In this document: in pieces, positions 19,138-28,983 of the stretch
How the letters are laid out: each line of letters starts with the position of its first letter
Numbering within the stretch: position 1 is the stretch's first letter
Assembly: GCA_977017575.1 (NCBI GenBank)
Contig: CDRNVI010000040.1
Span: 310,001 to 374,000, forward strand
Direction: 5' to 3'
Source: Paramoeba atlantica
Taxonomy: Eukaryota > Discosea
DNA length: 64,000 nucleotides
Translations under genes and position numbers: made by a program
Notes under the pieces: model-generated
Database searches by the model: none
What the model was told of the DNA's origin: nothing
The model's input: the letters and a program-made list of their open reading frames with translations, nothing else

Positions 19138-20041
19138 ATGGCTTCGAAGGCAGGAGAAAACGGAAGGATCAGAGCCGAAAATAGCCGATTTTCTTCTCCC
19201 TTCTTCTTCCGGGGAGCCATGCGCCATGGTGGCCTCCCTTGAGGACCACTGGGCGTGGCTCTGCCTCGTCTTATCGCGAGGCAACGGTCGGTTGCAGTGC
19301 GCCCTTCCGGCTGCGTAAAGAGAGGGCGAGTTGCCTGGACCCCCTCTACCGACCGAGTCCGTGCCAAATGCCCCTTGGTGCGACATCCGTTGTGGGCGGA
19401 TCATGTGCCGATGATATCGGCCGTCGCATCACGGGCTGTATCTCTGCGCCAATGAGCGCATGAACATCAAGCACCCGTCCGGACGTAGCATACCGTCATT
19501 GTCGGCAATGACGGTTATGTGTAGGGGGCCGAAAAATGCAATCCTAGGCAAACCCAGTCAGGCGCCAATAGAAACCAACGTCCAGGGAAGCATTTTTTCA
19601 GTATGAGGTCGCTGGGGGTCCAGGTGGGGGGCCTAGGAGGGTGTAGTAAACCAGGCAACGCTAGGTTAGGGGGGAGAGTATTTGGGTTGCCCCTGAGGCC
19701 CTCAACATGCGGACACCCACCCTCTATACGCCCCCTGTGGAGCACCCGAGCCAAATCTCTCTTACTAGGGGTCAGCCCAAAAAGGTCCAAATCTCTCTTA
19801 GTGGGGGGGGGCTCTTACTGGGGGTGTACTGTAGTACCTTCTAAAAAGCGTTTGAGAAAGCGTCACATGATTGCAATACGCAATGAGCTATCCAAGTTTA
19901 CAAATTCTATTTGACTTTACTGTATCATCAATAGATACTACAGGCTTCGCTTCCCCCTTCTTACACGAAAAATTTAAACTAAATATTATGCAATTGCTTT
20001 TACAGATGTTGTCATGAAGTGATCGGAAGAGTTCCTTCGAA
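19138..20041. repeat. GC-rich non-coding block, probably repeat-derived
   Basis: About 19180-19840 is clearly GC-richer than its surroundings and carries only short frames of repetitive composition. It contains a perfect 10-bp hairpin (ACCGTCATTG, four-base loop, CAATGACGGT; 19492-19515). Near its end is a triplicated motif beginning CTCTTACTAGGGG, CTCTTAGTGGGGG and CTCTTACTGGGGG (about 19757-19827). From 19850 composition becomes AT-rich again. GCTTTTACAG (19996-20005) is a good splice acceptor for PIG-U. The block's family is not recognised. Confidence 0.4.
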
Positions 20042-21394
20042 ATGAGTGCAATCTCATCCTACAAGGAATTCTGTTTCGTCGCGATATTATCCACTTTCTT
20101 CAAGGTATGCCTGTCCATGATCTGCCATCAACCTTACCTAACGTTTACACAGTTCAGAAAAACTAACCCTTGCACACAATTGCGTATCCATGCAAACTCC
20201 TCAAGCACTTTCATACAACATTGGGTAGACCTTTATCATTCGAATGCTCATATCTTAAAAACATTGTCTTATCATCCTTTTTTTAATACCCCACGCGAAG
20301 GGCTGTGTCACGTGCGTGAGTTTGGTCCAATCACTACTGCACATCAAATAGGCGTTTATCTTGCAGGAGTGATGCAAAGTACCCCATTTTCGCGGATCCA
20401 AGTTCCCCTATGTCAACTGTTCACGGGTATTTTATTACACTTTATTCGGGTATCTTCAACGGCGGCCGCTGAACTACCGTCTTCTGATCCCGCTATTACG
20501 TATTTCGTTCATCCTGTATTTCTAATTGAGTCGATTGTGCAATCCCTTTCCTGTGTTAAACATCTAGGGGTAGTACTTCTTCTCAGCGTGATTTTCTTAA
20601 GTGAGAAGTGCTCTTTGTTCCAAAATGCCGCATGTTCTGTCCTAATTGTCTCTTTGTGTGTCTTTCTAGTTCAATGGGAACCGATGTACTCCGTTTTTCC
20701 TTTAGCTCTCATAAGTTTGATTCTGACTAGGAGTTTTCGAGATGACTCTAAACGATGGAATAGAGTTTTATCTTGGTTGTTGCTTATTCCCGTTACGACA
20801 AGTGCAATTGTAGGACTTCATGAAATGGGACGAATTACAGTTGATTTCACGCCTTCAGTTCTTCCCTACTTTTACCTGTTTCAGTTGTTGGATATCCAGT
20901 ATCGAAGTATCTACGTGTTTCTTATTGTCTCGCTTCCCCTTATCTACACAGTTGGCTTAGCAGCCAGACCGACGGAACTTTCGTCTCGCAGCCAGACTCG
21001 AATAGTTCCCCTGATGGCTGGTGTGCACATGCTTGCAGTGCTTCACAGTGTTTCAGGTATCTCACTCCCTACGCTTTTCTTTGCTATTCTATTGCTTCAA
21101 GCTTCGGATCAAGAAGTGCACAGTAAATTGTCAGATATGTCCGCGTACAGCATTCTCTTTTTGTGTTCTTCCCTACTATGTCATCTTTACTTGCAAGCGT
21201 GGCTTATCCCTCGCAGTACAAATGCAACCGCGCTATTTTATGTCACTTTGTTTGTCCTTGGGTGGTCTTTCTTGTATTTGTCCGAGTTTCTTAAAAGGTC
21301 GTTAGAAGCAAATCGTTCCGCAACAAAAGACGGAGAGTATTTAACCAACATATTTTTTTATCTCCAAGCGTGGTTGTTTCTATTTTACGTCTAA
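20042..21394 (+). CDS. PIGU: PIG-U/GAB1-like GPI transamidase subunit
   Basis: This 450-residue, multi-spanning membrane protein has around eight to ten hydrophobic segments. The best family hint is VDFTPSVLPYFYLFQLLDIQ (about 265-285). It corresponds to the PIG-U hallmark 'D-x-TPN-x-G-x-x-WYFF-x-E-x-F', although the WYFF core is changed to YFYLF. PIG-U belongs to the ER complex that attaches GPI anchors to proteins. Its fold is related to PIG-M type mannosyltransferases, which is the main alternative. Length is close to the family's (human 435). ATG 20042 is first in frame. Confidence 0.62.
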   Translation: MSAISSYKEFCFVAILSTFFKVCLSMICHQPYLTFTQFRKTNPCTQLRIHANSSSTFIQHWVDLYHSNAHILKTLSYHPFFNTPREGLCHVREFGPITTAHQIGVYLAGVMQSTPFSRIQVPLCQLFTGILLHFIRVSSTAAAELPSSDPAITYFVHPVFLIESIVQSLSCVKHLGVVLLLSVIFLSEKCSLFQNAACSVLIVSLCVFLVQWEPMYSVFPLALISLILTRSFRDDSKRWNRVLSWLLLIPVTTSAIVGLHEMGRITVDFTPSVLPYFYLFQLLDIQYRSIYVFLIVSLPLIYTVGLAARPTELSSRSQTRIVPLMAGVHMLAVLHSVSGISLPTLFFAILLLQASDQEVHSKLSDMSAYSILFLCSSLLCHLYLQAWLIPRSTNATALFYVTLFVLGWSFLYLSEFLKRSLEANRSATKDGEYLTNIFFYLQAWLFLFYV

Positions 21395-21468
21395 TCTCTT
21401 AGATAGCTTACAAATTGTTTTCGTAAGTTATTTTCTCAACATTATCACTTCTACTGTTAGTATTACTT

Positions 21469-22782
21469 ATGACCCACGAGCGTGGCGCGTGCCAGACGGT
21501 AAAGTCCTTACACGCCGGAGAAGAGAAACAGTCTGAGAAAGAATTCACACCCCTGGACGATGAGGAAATCGAATTTCTCAAAAATTATGCGGGCGAAGGC
21601 TATAACCGTGTTACCAAAGACTTGGAAGAGTTTATCAAAAACAAAGTAGCGGATATCAACCGAAAGACAGGAGTGAAAGAAGCGAAGTTGGGTTTAAGTC
21701 CACCTCACTGTTGGGATCTTGTCGGTGACCAACAATTGGCCCAGCGTGCGGGTCTCCAGGTAGCAAGGTGCACAAAAATTATTCAAAACGAAGAGGACAA
21801 AAGCGCCTCGTTGAAATATGTAATTAATATTCGCGAATATGCCAAATACGTAGTGTCACTAGGTGATAAAGTCTCCACCACCGACATAGAAGAAGGCATG
21901 CGAGTCGGCGTTGAAAAGCAAAAATATCAGATCCAAATTCCTCTTCCCCCACGCATCGATGCCTCGGTGACTATGATGCAGATCGAGGAGAAACCTGACG
22001 TAACTTACGCGGATGTTGGAGGCAGCAAAGAACAGATTGAACAAATTCGTGAGGTCGTGGAACTTCCTCTGACTCACCCTGAACGATTCGAAAAGCTTGG
22101 AATTGATCCCCCAAAGGGTGTGCTGCTCTACGGGACCCCGGGGACAGGAAAAACGCTCATGGCCCGTGCCGTCGCGAATCGTACCGATGCCACTTTTATT
22201 CGTGTGATCGGAAGTGAATTAGTGCAAAAATATGTCGGGGAGGGAGCACGTATGATACGTGAGATCTTCCAACTCGCACGCACCAAAAAGGCATGCATTA
22301 TTTTTTTCGATGAGGTCGACGCAATTGGCGGTGCCAGGGGCTCGGATAGTGAGGATAGTGAGGTGCAACGTACCATGCTGGAGATGGTGAATCAAATGGA
22401 TGGATTTGATTCCAAGGGAAATATTAAAGTGATTATGGCTACCAACCGACCGGACACATTAGACCCCGCGCTAACAAGACCGGGTCGAATGGACCGAAAG
22501 ATCGAATTTGCACCACCCGACCTGGAGGGTAGGACACAAATATTTCGCATCCATTGTGGCAGTCTGTCTTGTGAGAAGAATATTCGATTTGATCTTCTGG
22601 CCAGACTGTGTCCGAATGCAACAGGGGCCGACATACGCAGTGTATGTACGGAAGCTGGTATGTTTGCCATTCGGGCTCGTCGGAAAACCATCACAGAAAA
22701 AGATATGATCGAAGCCATTAACAAGGTCATCAAGGGTCAACTGAAATTTTCAGCAACTGGTAAATACATGGTATACAATTGA
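21469..22782 (+). CDS. PSMC2: 26S proteasome regulatory ATPase Rpt1 (PSMC2)
   Basis: This 437-residue AAA ATPase covers the full family length (human PSMC2 433). It has an N-terminal coiled coil and OB region (about 28-165), Walker A GTPGTGKT at 222-229, Walker B IIFFDEVD at 277-284, and second region of homology with [11 protein letters not shown]. The ending KYMVYN is that of Rpt1 orthologs and separates it from Rpt2-6. Rpt1 is one of six subunits of the base ring that unfolds substrates. The start ATG lies eight bases after TACTGTTAG, a likely splice acceptor. Confidence 0.95.
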   Translation: MTHERGACQTVKSLHAGEEKQSEKEFTPLDDEEIEFLKNYAGEGYNRVTKDLEEFIKNKVADINRKTGVKEAKLGLSPPHCWDLVGDQQLAQRAGLQVARCTKIIQNEEDKSASLKYVINIREYAKYVVSLGDKVSTTDIEEGMRVGVEKQKYQIQIPLPPRIDASVTMMQIEEKPDVTYADVGGSKEQIEQIREVVELPLTHPERFEKLGIDPPKGVLLYGTPGTGKTLMARAVANRTDATFIRVIGSELVQKYVGEGARMIREIFQLARTKKACIIFFDEVDAIGGARGSDSEDSEVQRTMLEMVNQMDGFDSKGNIKVIMATNRPDTLDPALTRPGRMDRKIEFAPPDLEGRTQIFRIHCGSLSCEKNIRFDLLARLCPNATGADIRSVCTEAGMFAIRARRKTITEKDMIEAINKVIKGQLKFSATGKYMVYN

Positions 22783-23082
22783 TTGAATAGTCGAAATGTG
22801 TTTACTGCACTCTAGCGTAACCGTACAATTGCGAAAGACCGAGGTGATGATAATTTAAAACGGTCCAAGAATACTGAAGTTAGTGAATTGGAACTCGCGG
22901 ATATAGTATTGTTATTGTTGTTCGTATGTCTATTCTTGATATATAGTACTAGCTAAATGTACACTACATTATGTTGATGTACATTCGAACAATATATTAC
23001 GTCGATGTGTTGGCACCAATATTTCACTTTTTTGATAAAAAGAAAATCATTATTGTCAAGTTTTTTATTACTTTACTTTTCC
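22783..23082. other. spacer, nothing recognised
   Basis: 300 bases of AT-rich sequence. The next frame is open from an ATG at 23005, but the extra residues are hydrophobic and basic and unlike the acidic protein that follows. Confidence 0.35.
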
Positions 23083-23445
23083 ATGGCAGAACTGTCGCAC
23101 TCTGACAGTTACTCATCGAATTCTACAGATGACGCGGATTCGAATTGGGAAGAAGGCAATGAACACACTTTAGCTGTAAGTGACGAAGAAGAATGCAATA
23201 ACGGCACGGAGGAGAATTCGGCAACGCACATTGAGCTTACGGGAGAAGATCAGCATCCAACGCGAGCATTATATCAATATATTTTGCGTGATAAACCGAA
23301 CATGCTTCGAACATTGGCTCAGTTTCGAGGTGAACGCGTCCCGGCACTCGAGTATTACAGTGTACGTCGTCAGGACAAGGTTCCGAGACCTGCTCGTGAA
23401 TTTAGAAAACGATCACTTAATACTATTTGGGATCAAAGTGGCTAA
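23083..23445 (+). CDS. small acidic protein, unknown
   Basis: The protein has 120 residues from ATG 23083 (CCATGG context). Residues 1-75 are dense in Asp, Glu, Ser and Asn and probably disordered. Residues 78-120 are more ordered and basic (ALYQYILRDKPNMLRTLAQF, then RPAREFRKRSL). An acidic tail plus basic short helix is common in chromatin or nucleolar adaptors, but no family is recognised. An upstream ATG at 23005 would add 26 residues. Confidence 0.55.
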   Translation: MAELSHSDSYSSNSTDDADSNWEEGNEHTLAVSDEEECNNGTEENSATHIELTGEDQHPTRALYQYILRDKPNMLRTLAQFRGERVPALEYYSVRRQDKVPRPAREFRKRSLNTIWDQSG

Positions 23446-23736
23446 TACATAGAATGTTTTTTGTTTTTGAAGATCGCGTTCGAATGCGATTCCCCAACCT
23501 TTGACGCCAAACTCTTTGAAAAACACGTTTCTCAAAGTCAATCAATCAACACTTTTATCTGTTAATCAAAAAAAGAAAAGCTACAAATAAAAAAATACAA
23601 AAGCTCGGGAAAAAGCGCAGCACTTTCTTAATTATTAAACCTTCATTTTCAAAAACTTATGTCAATATTTTCCCTTCTAAAATTTTAATTTAAATGCCTA
23701 CGCCGTTTCGTGGTTAAGGCGGGGATAACAAGAGAC

Positions 23737-25164
23737 ATGTCGGAAACGTCGTTCACTGGCCTGGGATTATGTCCTGAGCTCACCGCCGCCTGCGACACCG
23801 TGGGGTGGAACCATCCTACTGATATTCAACGACGTACAATGGGCGATATTCTGGCGCGCCGCGATTTAATAGGAGTGGCACAGACAGGGAGCGGAAAAAC
23901 AGGAGCCTATGCATTACCAATATTGCACCACATATTATCCGATAGAGGTAAAGTCAAGAGCTGTGCGCTAGTGCTTGTCCCAACTCGCGAACTTGCGGTT
24001 CAGGTAGGGGAAGAATTCACACGACTAGGGGAGGGCATTGCCCTAAAGGTGTGTGTCGTCTACGGCGGAGTGGATATGGTCCACCAAGCACTACAGCTCA
24101 GTCAACGCCCCCATGTGGTGGTCGCCACTCCCGGTCGGTTGCAAGACCACATAGAAAAGACGAAGGGGTTCCGCCTACACAAGTTTCACTACATTGTAAT
24201 GGACGAGGCCGATCAGATGCTCAATATGGACTACGAAAAACAGCTGACATTTATTATGGAACACCTCCCTCGACAAAGACAAACATTGCTGTTTTCCGCG
24301 ACCATGACCGCTAAAGTGGACAAACTCCACCGAGCCTCCCTCCATGACCCCGTGGTTGTCATGGTCTCTGCATCGAAGTATCAAACCGTGGATTCCCTAC
24401 AGCAGTACTACATGTTCATCCCGTTCTGCTACCGGTACGCCTACCTGCACAACTACCTTAGCTCCCTCCCTCGGGAGGAAAAGGTGATTGTGTTTTGTAA
24501 CACAACTCACCTCGTATTGCGTCTCGCGCACATCCTGCGTATTCTCGGACTCACCGCTCTGCCACTCATGGGAAAAATGTCTCAAAAAGATCGTTTGCTT
24601 TCCCTAGACAAGTTTCGGGACAACGAGGCTATGATACTCGTCTGTACGGATGTCGCGCAACGAGGTTTGGATATTCCGGACGTCCACGTCGTCGTGAATT
24701 TTCAGCTACCCTCGTCGGCAAAAGATTACATCCATCGAGTGGGGCGCACGGCTCGGGTGGGTAGACAAGGCAAGGCGATAACGTGTGTCACACAGTATGA
24801 CGTTGATGACTACCTGAAAATTGAAAACGTATTGGGGCGAAAACTAGAAGAAATTGAAATTTCTAAAGAGGAGGTAATCATAAATTTAGAACGTGTGGAA
24901 GCTGCGGAAAGGGAGGCCGCGACGCGAATCCGAGAGGAGGATGAAATCCGTGCCCTAAATGCAGGGCAAAGCATGAGAAGGGCAAAGCACCGACGAGGTA
25001 GCCAGAACACAATACCAGTGGACAGTCTTATACAGGATCCTGATTCTCAGCGTAGAATGGGCGGGGCTGATCTGCGACAAAGCAGAAGGGAAAATGAACG
25101 CCTTCTTGGAACTTCGCGCCAGAAACAGCGGGTCGTGCTAAGGAAAAAGAAGTCTACTCGTTGA
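23737..25164 (+). CDS. DDX47: DEAD-box RNA helicase DDX47/Rrp3-like
   Basis: The protein has 475 residues from ATG 23737; the frame opens at a GTG but ATG is the likely start. Motifs in order: Q motif GWNHPTDIQ (about 23-31), Walker A AQTGSGKT (48-55), PTRELA, TPGR, DEAD in VMDEADQML, SAT in LFSAT, then TDVAQRGLDIP and HRVGRTARVGRQG. The short N terminus (ETSFTGLGL) and overall size match Rrp3/DDX47, which acts in early 18S rRNA processing in the nucleolus. The C terminus is charged and coiled, then basic (VVLRKKKSTR), as is usual for nucleolar helicases. Confidence 0.85.
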   Translation: MSETSFTGLGLCPELTAACDTVGWNHPTDIQRRTMGDILARRDLIGVAQTGSGKTGAYALPILHHILSDRGKVKSCALVLVPTRELAVQVGEEFTRLGEGIALKVCVVYGGVDMVHQALQLSQRPHVVVATPGRLQDHIEKTKGFRLHKFHYIVMDEADQMLNMDYEKQLTFIMEHLPRQRQTLLFSATMTAKVDKLHRASLHDPVVVMVSASKYQTVDSLQQYYMFIPFCYRYAYLHNYLSSLPREEKVIVFCNTTHLVLRLAHILRILGLTALPLMGKMSQKDRLLSLDKFRDNEAMILVCTDVAQRGLDIPDVHVVVNFQLPSSAKDYIHRVGRTARVGRQGKAITCVTQYDVDDYLKIENVLGRKLEEIEISKEEVIINLERVEAAEREAATRIREEDEIRALNAGQSMRRAKHRRGSQNTIPVDSLIQDPDSQRRMGGADLRQSRRENERLLGTSRQKQRVVLRKKKSTR

Positions 25165-25323
25165 AAGTAAATACTGCATGTAAAAAGATCTGGGTTCCAA
25201 TCTAATGAACCCACACGCTTATAATTATTTCTCGTCTCTTTTCATAAAATTTGGGTACCGACTTACAGGACCTGTCAATATTTTAAGAAAGCTTTGTTTC
25301 TTTCAGAGATTTTTCAGGAATAG

Positions 25324-25672
25324 ATAAACCTATGGACACGAATAGTTCACCCCTTTATTTCTGGCATGAAGGGAGTTATGGGGATTGTGACACCACTTTG
25401 TCGTTCAAAAAATTGAGCTTTGCACGTTTCCGCCATTTTTAGACATCTTCAAAATTAAAAAAAAGAATTTGTTTTTCTCTTTTTTTATCGCCATACCGCA
25501 ATAGCTTGAAAAATCACGTATTTCGCGGCCAGGGGCCGCAAGGGGTTCAACATGAAAAAATAGCGACAAAGCTCTTTTCTAAGGAACAAGATCTCGCGAT
25601 TGCAACATAAATGAGCTAAATCGGATGAACCAAAATTACCAGGGGGGGTGATTTCTGTTCTTGTCACTCAAG
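25324..25672. mobile_element. decayed mariner-type MITE in spacer 25165-25797
   Basis: The left edge (ATAAACCTATGGACACGAAT, then TTCACCCC) matches the terminal repeat of the elements at 43.5 and 53.4 kb (TATAAACCCC, ACACGAATAAGTCACC). The right edge retains AGGGGGGGTGA (about 25641-25651). Inside lie the family motifs CGTTCAAAAAATTGAGCTTT and AGCTCTTTTCTAAGGAACAA. It has no coding capacity. The flanking bases of this 633-base spacer show nothing else. Confidence 0.65.
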
Positions 25673-25797
25673 TTTTTTTCTGCAAAATATTTAGAATTTT
25701 CAATTTTTCTTTCACACGAATCTTTCACACTATTCACTAAATAATGAACACTTTAGCTTTTCTATGATTATCATAAAAAAGTATCATTGATATTGCA

Positions 25798-27555
25798 ATG
25801 GAAGATATTTCCGGACGCGACAAGTCAACAAATTTTCTAGAATGCGAAGTTCCATCGCAGCATTATATCTTAGCCTATTTTCCTGGATCTGTCTCCGAAG
25901 CATCGGGCGATAAGGTGTTGGATATGCTGGGTGGCGCACACACAATTAATGAGTGCTTCATAAAAGCCTGTTCTTCGGGGTCAGAAAATATTCCATTGCA
26001 CTTTGATGGGTGTACAACGTCACCCGTTGTATTCGGAGAGCTGTATTCCTCTAATCATTTATGGGTCAGACTAAAAGTGAAGCGCAAAAAGCCCCGAGAC
26101 TTGTCGAATGCAGAGAAAGAAAAGAGTAAATCTCATTCAAATGGCGCTTTCACAGGTATCCCTATCGTGGAAGATCTCAAAATTCGGGGAATTGTGAAAG
26201 GGATGGTGTACTTTGCGAAGTGTGCAGACTTAAGCTTTTTACCGCGAAACCTTTCAAACAAGTCTCCGGAGGTCTCTGAACGCTCTGCGTCAAGCTCAGA
26301 TGTAAGCATCGTGTCTTATCGGAATTTCACTTCATCTCTGGATGAAGAACCACTCTACTTAAAGCCCTACTCATTTATCCAGCAGATTCTGCCATGTAGC
26401 ACTTCATATTCCTACCGATATGAAAATAAAGGGTACGTTCCTGTGCACAGAACTGCACCCCGACTCCCACATTATACGTACAATATGGCAACGAAGGTTA
26501 TTCAGATCTCCGAGTGGGTGACTTCAAAAGAAAAAAGACGTCGGGAAGCTCCTCAAGATTATTCTGACGAAGTACCCTCGGAAGCTCCGCCCATGGAGCT
26601 AGCTGTTCTACGTGACATGTCGGATGATGCAAGGGAAAGGCTTGTTGATCTTCGTAAACATTTCTCCCAGCGACCCATATGGTCGTTATCATCCCTACAG
26701 CGCGTACAGACATCTGAAACCGCACGAAAATTTGTCTTGCGGCACATTGGACTGGTTGCCTACCGGGTAGTGGGCCCGGTTGCATTTCGGACTTGCTACA
26801 TACGACACGGATACGACGTTAGAGACGCTACCAAACGCTATGAGAACGCCCTATGGCAGCCTATTCCTTTTACTCAATCAAGGGATGTTATTCGGAGCAT
26901 TCGAAAAGTTTTTCCGAATTATAGAGCTGCCGCTGAAGTTCGGCCTAAAAAAACTACATATCAACACAAAGTATTACAGAGCCCTATCAACAAAATAGCT
27001 CTTCAAGACACTCCTGTGGAAAAGGATAATCGGCCGAGTTTCGCAATGCTGAACGATGACTTGGCAGTTGAAACCCTAGACCAATATTTTGAAAGTAATA
27101 TGACAGCGGAAGCCATCAACAAGCAAGTTGTAGTTGGTGAGCTATCTTGTACGAGAGTACGAGAGATCTTACTGTCCCAAATTCCACAGGAGATGAATCT
27201 GAAATACGGGTATGTTCTGCCTGCTGCACGGCGCACTATTGGAGCCTACCTTCGTGATGAATTTGTTAACTTTTTGAAAATAAGATTCCCATCCATTGAC
27301 ATAAATTATGGGCTTTCAACTGAGGTAGAAGGATCTACAAGTAAGTTTTCTGACACCTTGGTAGCATCCTCCGCCCCTCCGTTGCCTCCACTGAGTGACA
27401 CAAATGAAAATGGTGATGGTTTGGTTGATCTTCAGGCTGACGACGTTTTGTCTTGGTCTGATGTGTCTATTCTTTCATCACGAAGTTCACGAGATAATGA
27501 ATCTCATTCGTCTATTTTGAGCGATTCTGACAGTATCAACGGAATCGATTTTTAA
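25798..27555 (+). CDS. TFIIIC subunit, GTF3C5/tau95/Sfc1-like
   Basis: The protein has 585 residues. The N terminus fits the family's opening: YILAYFPGSVSEASGDKVLD, then LGGAHTIN, then PLHFDG and LWVRLKVKRKK. In the family this dimerises with tau55-type subunits. The central domain contains the typical FSQRPIWSLSSLQR, followed by VAYRVVGPVAFRTCYIRHGYDVR (as two motifs, about 285-345). The C terminus is Ser/Asp-rich and acidic, also usual. TFIIIC recognises internal promoters of tRNA genes and recruits RNA polymerase III. Its presence argues against a trypanosomatid host. Confidence 0.8.
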   Translation: MEDISGRDKSTNFLECEVPSQHYILAYFPGSVSEASGDKVLDMLGGAHTINECFIKACSSGSENIPLHFDGCTTSPVVFGELYSSNHLWVRLKVKRKKPRDLSNAEKEKSKSHSNGAFTGIPIVEDLKIRGIVKGMVYFAKCADLSFLPRNLSNKSPEVSERSASSSDVSIVSYRNFTSSLDEEPLYLKPYSFIQQILPCSTSYSYRYENKGYVPVHRTAPRLPHYTYNMATKVIQISEWVTSKEKRRREAPQDYSDEVPSEAPPMELAVLRDMSDDARERLVDLRKHFSQRPIWSLSSLQRVQTSETARKFVLRHIGLVAYRVVGPVAFRTCYIRHGYDVRDATKRYENALWQPIPFTQSRDVIRSIRKVFPNYRAAAEVRPKKTTYQHKVLQSPINKIALQDTPVEKDNRPSFAMLNDDLAVETLDQYFESNMTAEAINKQVVVGELSCTRVREILLSQIPQEMNLKYGYVLPAARRTIGAYLRDEFVNFLKIRFPSIDINYGLSTEVEGSTSKFSDTLVASSAPPLPPLSDTNENGDGLVDLQADDVLSWSDVSILSSRSSRDNESHSSILSDSDSINGIDF

Positions 27556-27713
27556 CATTCTAATCTGAACGACATTTTTTCATCCTACTCTATTGCATCT
27601 AGATTTATAATGTTAAAATTACGACTGCATGTCGTCTGACTTTTAAGACTGACCTTTTGTTTATTACACTTTTCTCAAAACCTTTAACTGAGCGGCTCAA
27701 CTTAATTCGAAAA

Positions 27714-28718
27714 ATGAAAGGATTTATGCGAAACAAGGTTCTTTCGACTTCAATGGGGACTTATGTGGCTTTTTTGAAGTTTTTTTCATCTACTGTCCGT
27801 TCGCTGAAGACAAGTCCTTACGATTCACCGAGTGTTTGCGAGGAGGAAGTAGAAAAATTTTCCCTCTTGCAAGACAAGTGGTGGAGTCGGACAGGTCCCT
27901 GCGCTTTGTTGCACCAGATGAATCCTGCAAGGGTAGAGTACATATTGAAAGCCGCCGGTGGATCTGTGCGAGGCAAGAAAGTTCTTGACATCGGGTGCGG
28001 CGGTGGGCTTCTTAGCGTAGCAATGAGACGCCTCGGGGCAGTGGTGACAGGAATCGACCCGTGCGAAAACGCTATCCGGGCTGCACAACAATATCAAGAG
28101 GTTCACTCCGACTTACACACTGACTTAACCTTTAGCCGTATAACGCTTGAAGAATTTGTTCAGCAGATGCGGCCAGTCTCGACCATAGATGATTCATCAG
28201 AACACGAAAAAGTGGACGATAATGTAATTAAAATTTCTATACAGGAGCAATTTGATATTGTTCTGCTTTCTGAAGTGATTGAACACGCAGCAAACGTGCG
28301 CAACCTTCTTACTCTAGCCACAAAGCTCGTACGTGATAATGATGACACGCTACATAAGGCAACCAAACAAAGGTGTCAAACCGAAGCAAGCACAGCAGAT
28401 TGTAACACTGGTTCTCTTATTATTACAACGATTAATCGAACGATTCTTTCTAGGGTACTTGCGATATTCATGGCCGAAAATGTCCTGGGTGTTATTCCTC
28501 GAGGGACTCACCAATACGAAAAACTCATATCTCCTAGCGAGGTATCATCTCTTCTTGAATCCCTAAATTTTTATACCATAGATTTATGTGGTATCATTCC
28601 GAGGCCACATCTTTTCCCAGAACCAAGATTAGATTTTTCGTTGTTTCCCTCATGCACATGCGTGAACTATGCGTTGAGTGCAGTTCCAGCGTCACAACGC
28701 CATAGGATCAAACATTGA
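27714..28718 (+). CDS. COQ3: COQ3 ubiquinone O-methyltransferase
   Basis: The protein has 334 residues from ATG 27714. A basic, Ser/Phe-containing N terminus (MKGFMRNKVLSTSMGTYVAF) fits a mitochondrial presequence. The COQ3/UbiG signature follows: KWWSRTGPCALLHQMNPARV, motif I KVLDIGCGGGLLS (about 88-100), GIDPCENAI, and the C-terminal TINRT and GVIPRGTHQYEKLISPSE. The enzyme methylates ring hydroxyls in ubiquinone synthesis at the inner mitochondrial membrane. Two insertions relative to bacterial UbiG (about 155-178 and 205-235) are polar. The frame extends upstream to a TTG without another ATG. Confidence 0.88.
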   Translation: MKGFMRNKVLSTSMGTYVAFLKFFSSTVRSLKTSPYDSPSVCEEEVEKFSLLQDKWWSRTGPCALLHQMNPARVEYILKAAGGSVRGKKVLDIGCGGGLLSVAMRRLGAVVTGIDPCENAIRAAQQYQEVHSDLHTDLTFSRITLEEFVQQMRPVSTIDDSSEHEKVDDNVIKISIQEQFDIVLLSEVIEHAANVRNLLTLATKLVRDNDDTLHKATKQRCQTEASTADCNTGSLIITTINRTILSRVLAIFMAENVLGVIPRGTHQYEKLISPSEVSSLLESLNFYTIDLCGIIPRPHLFPEPRLDFSLFPSCTCVNYALSAVPASQRHRIKH

Positions 28719-28784
28719 GCACGAATAGGTGTTGCAACAGGAACGAATATTTCAGATTTTTTAAAAACCCAATACATTAACAAA

Positions 28785-28815
28785 TACTAACAAGTAAATA
28801 CTAACAAGTACTAAC
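28785..28815 (+). repeat. three TACTAAC repeats
   Basis: TACTAAC occurs at 28785, 28799 and 28809, within a short AACAAGTA-containing tandem array in the spacer between COQ3 and the next gene. The heptamer equals the yeast branch-point consensus. This may be coincidence in AT-rich sequence or relevant to splicing of the downstream mRNA. Confidence 0.5.
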
Positions 28816-28983
28816 AAGAAACTGCGTTAACAAAAATACATGTAAATTTGTGCACTAACTACAAGTATGTTTGTAAGGATTGGATGTTCGTTTCGACAAT
28901 GTGGCATATTTGTAATCTGGATTATTCGTTAATTGGCTTATTCGTGTGTAATGTAGTAATATGTAGTCTTTAGTAATATCCTT

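Noticed and set aside
19068-19840. Possible solo LTR or other retroelement piece
   Set aside because: No TG...CA-bounded direct duplication, primer-binding site or reverse transcriptase codons were seen, so it is left as an unclassified GC-rich block.
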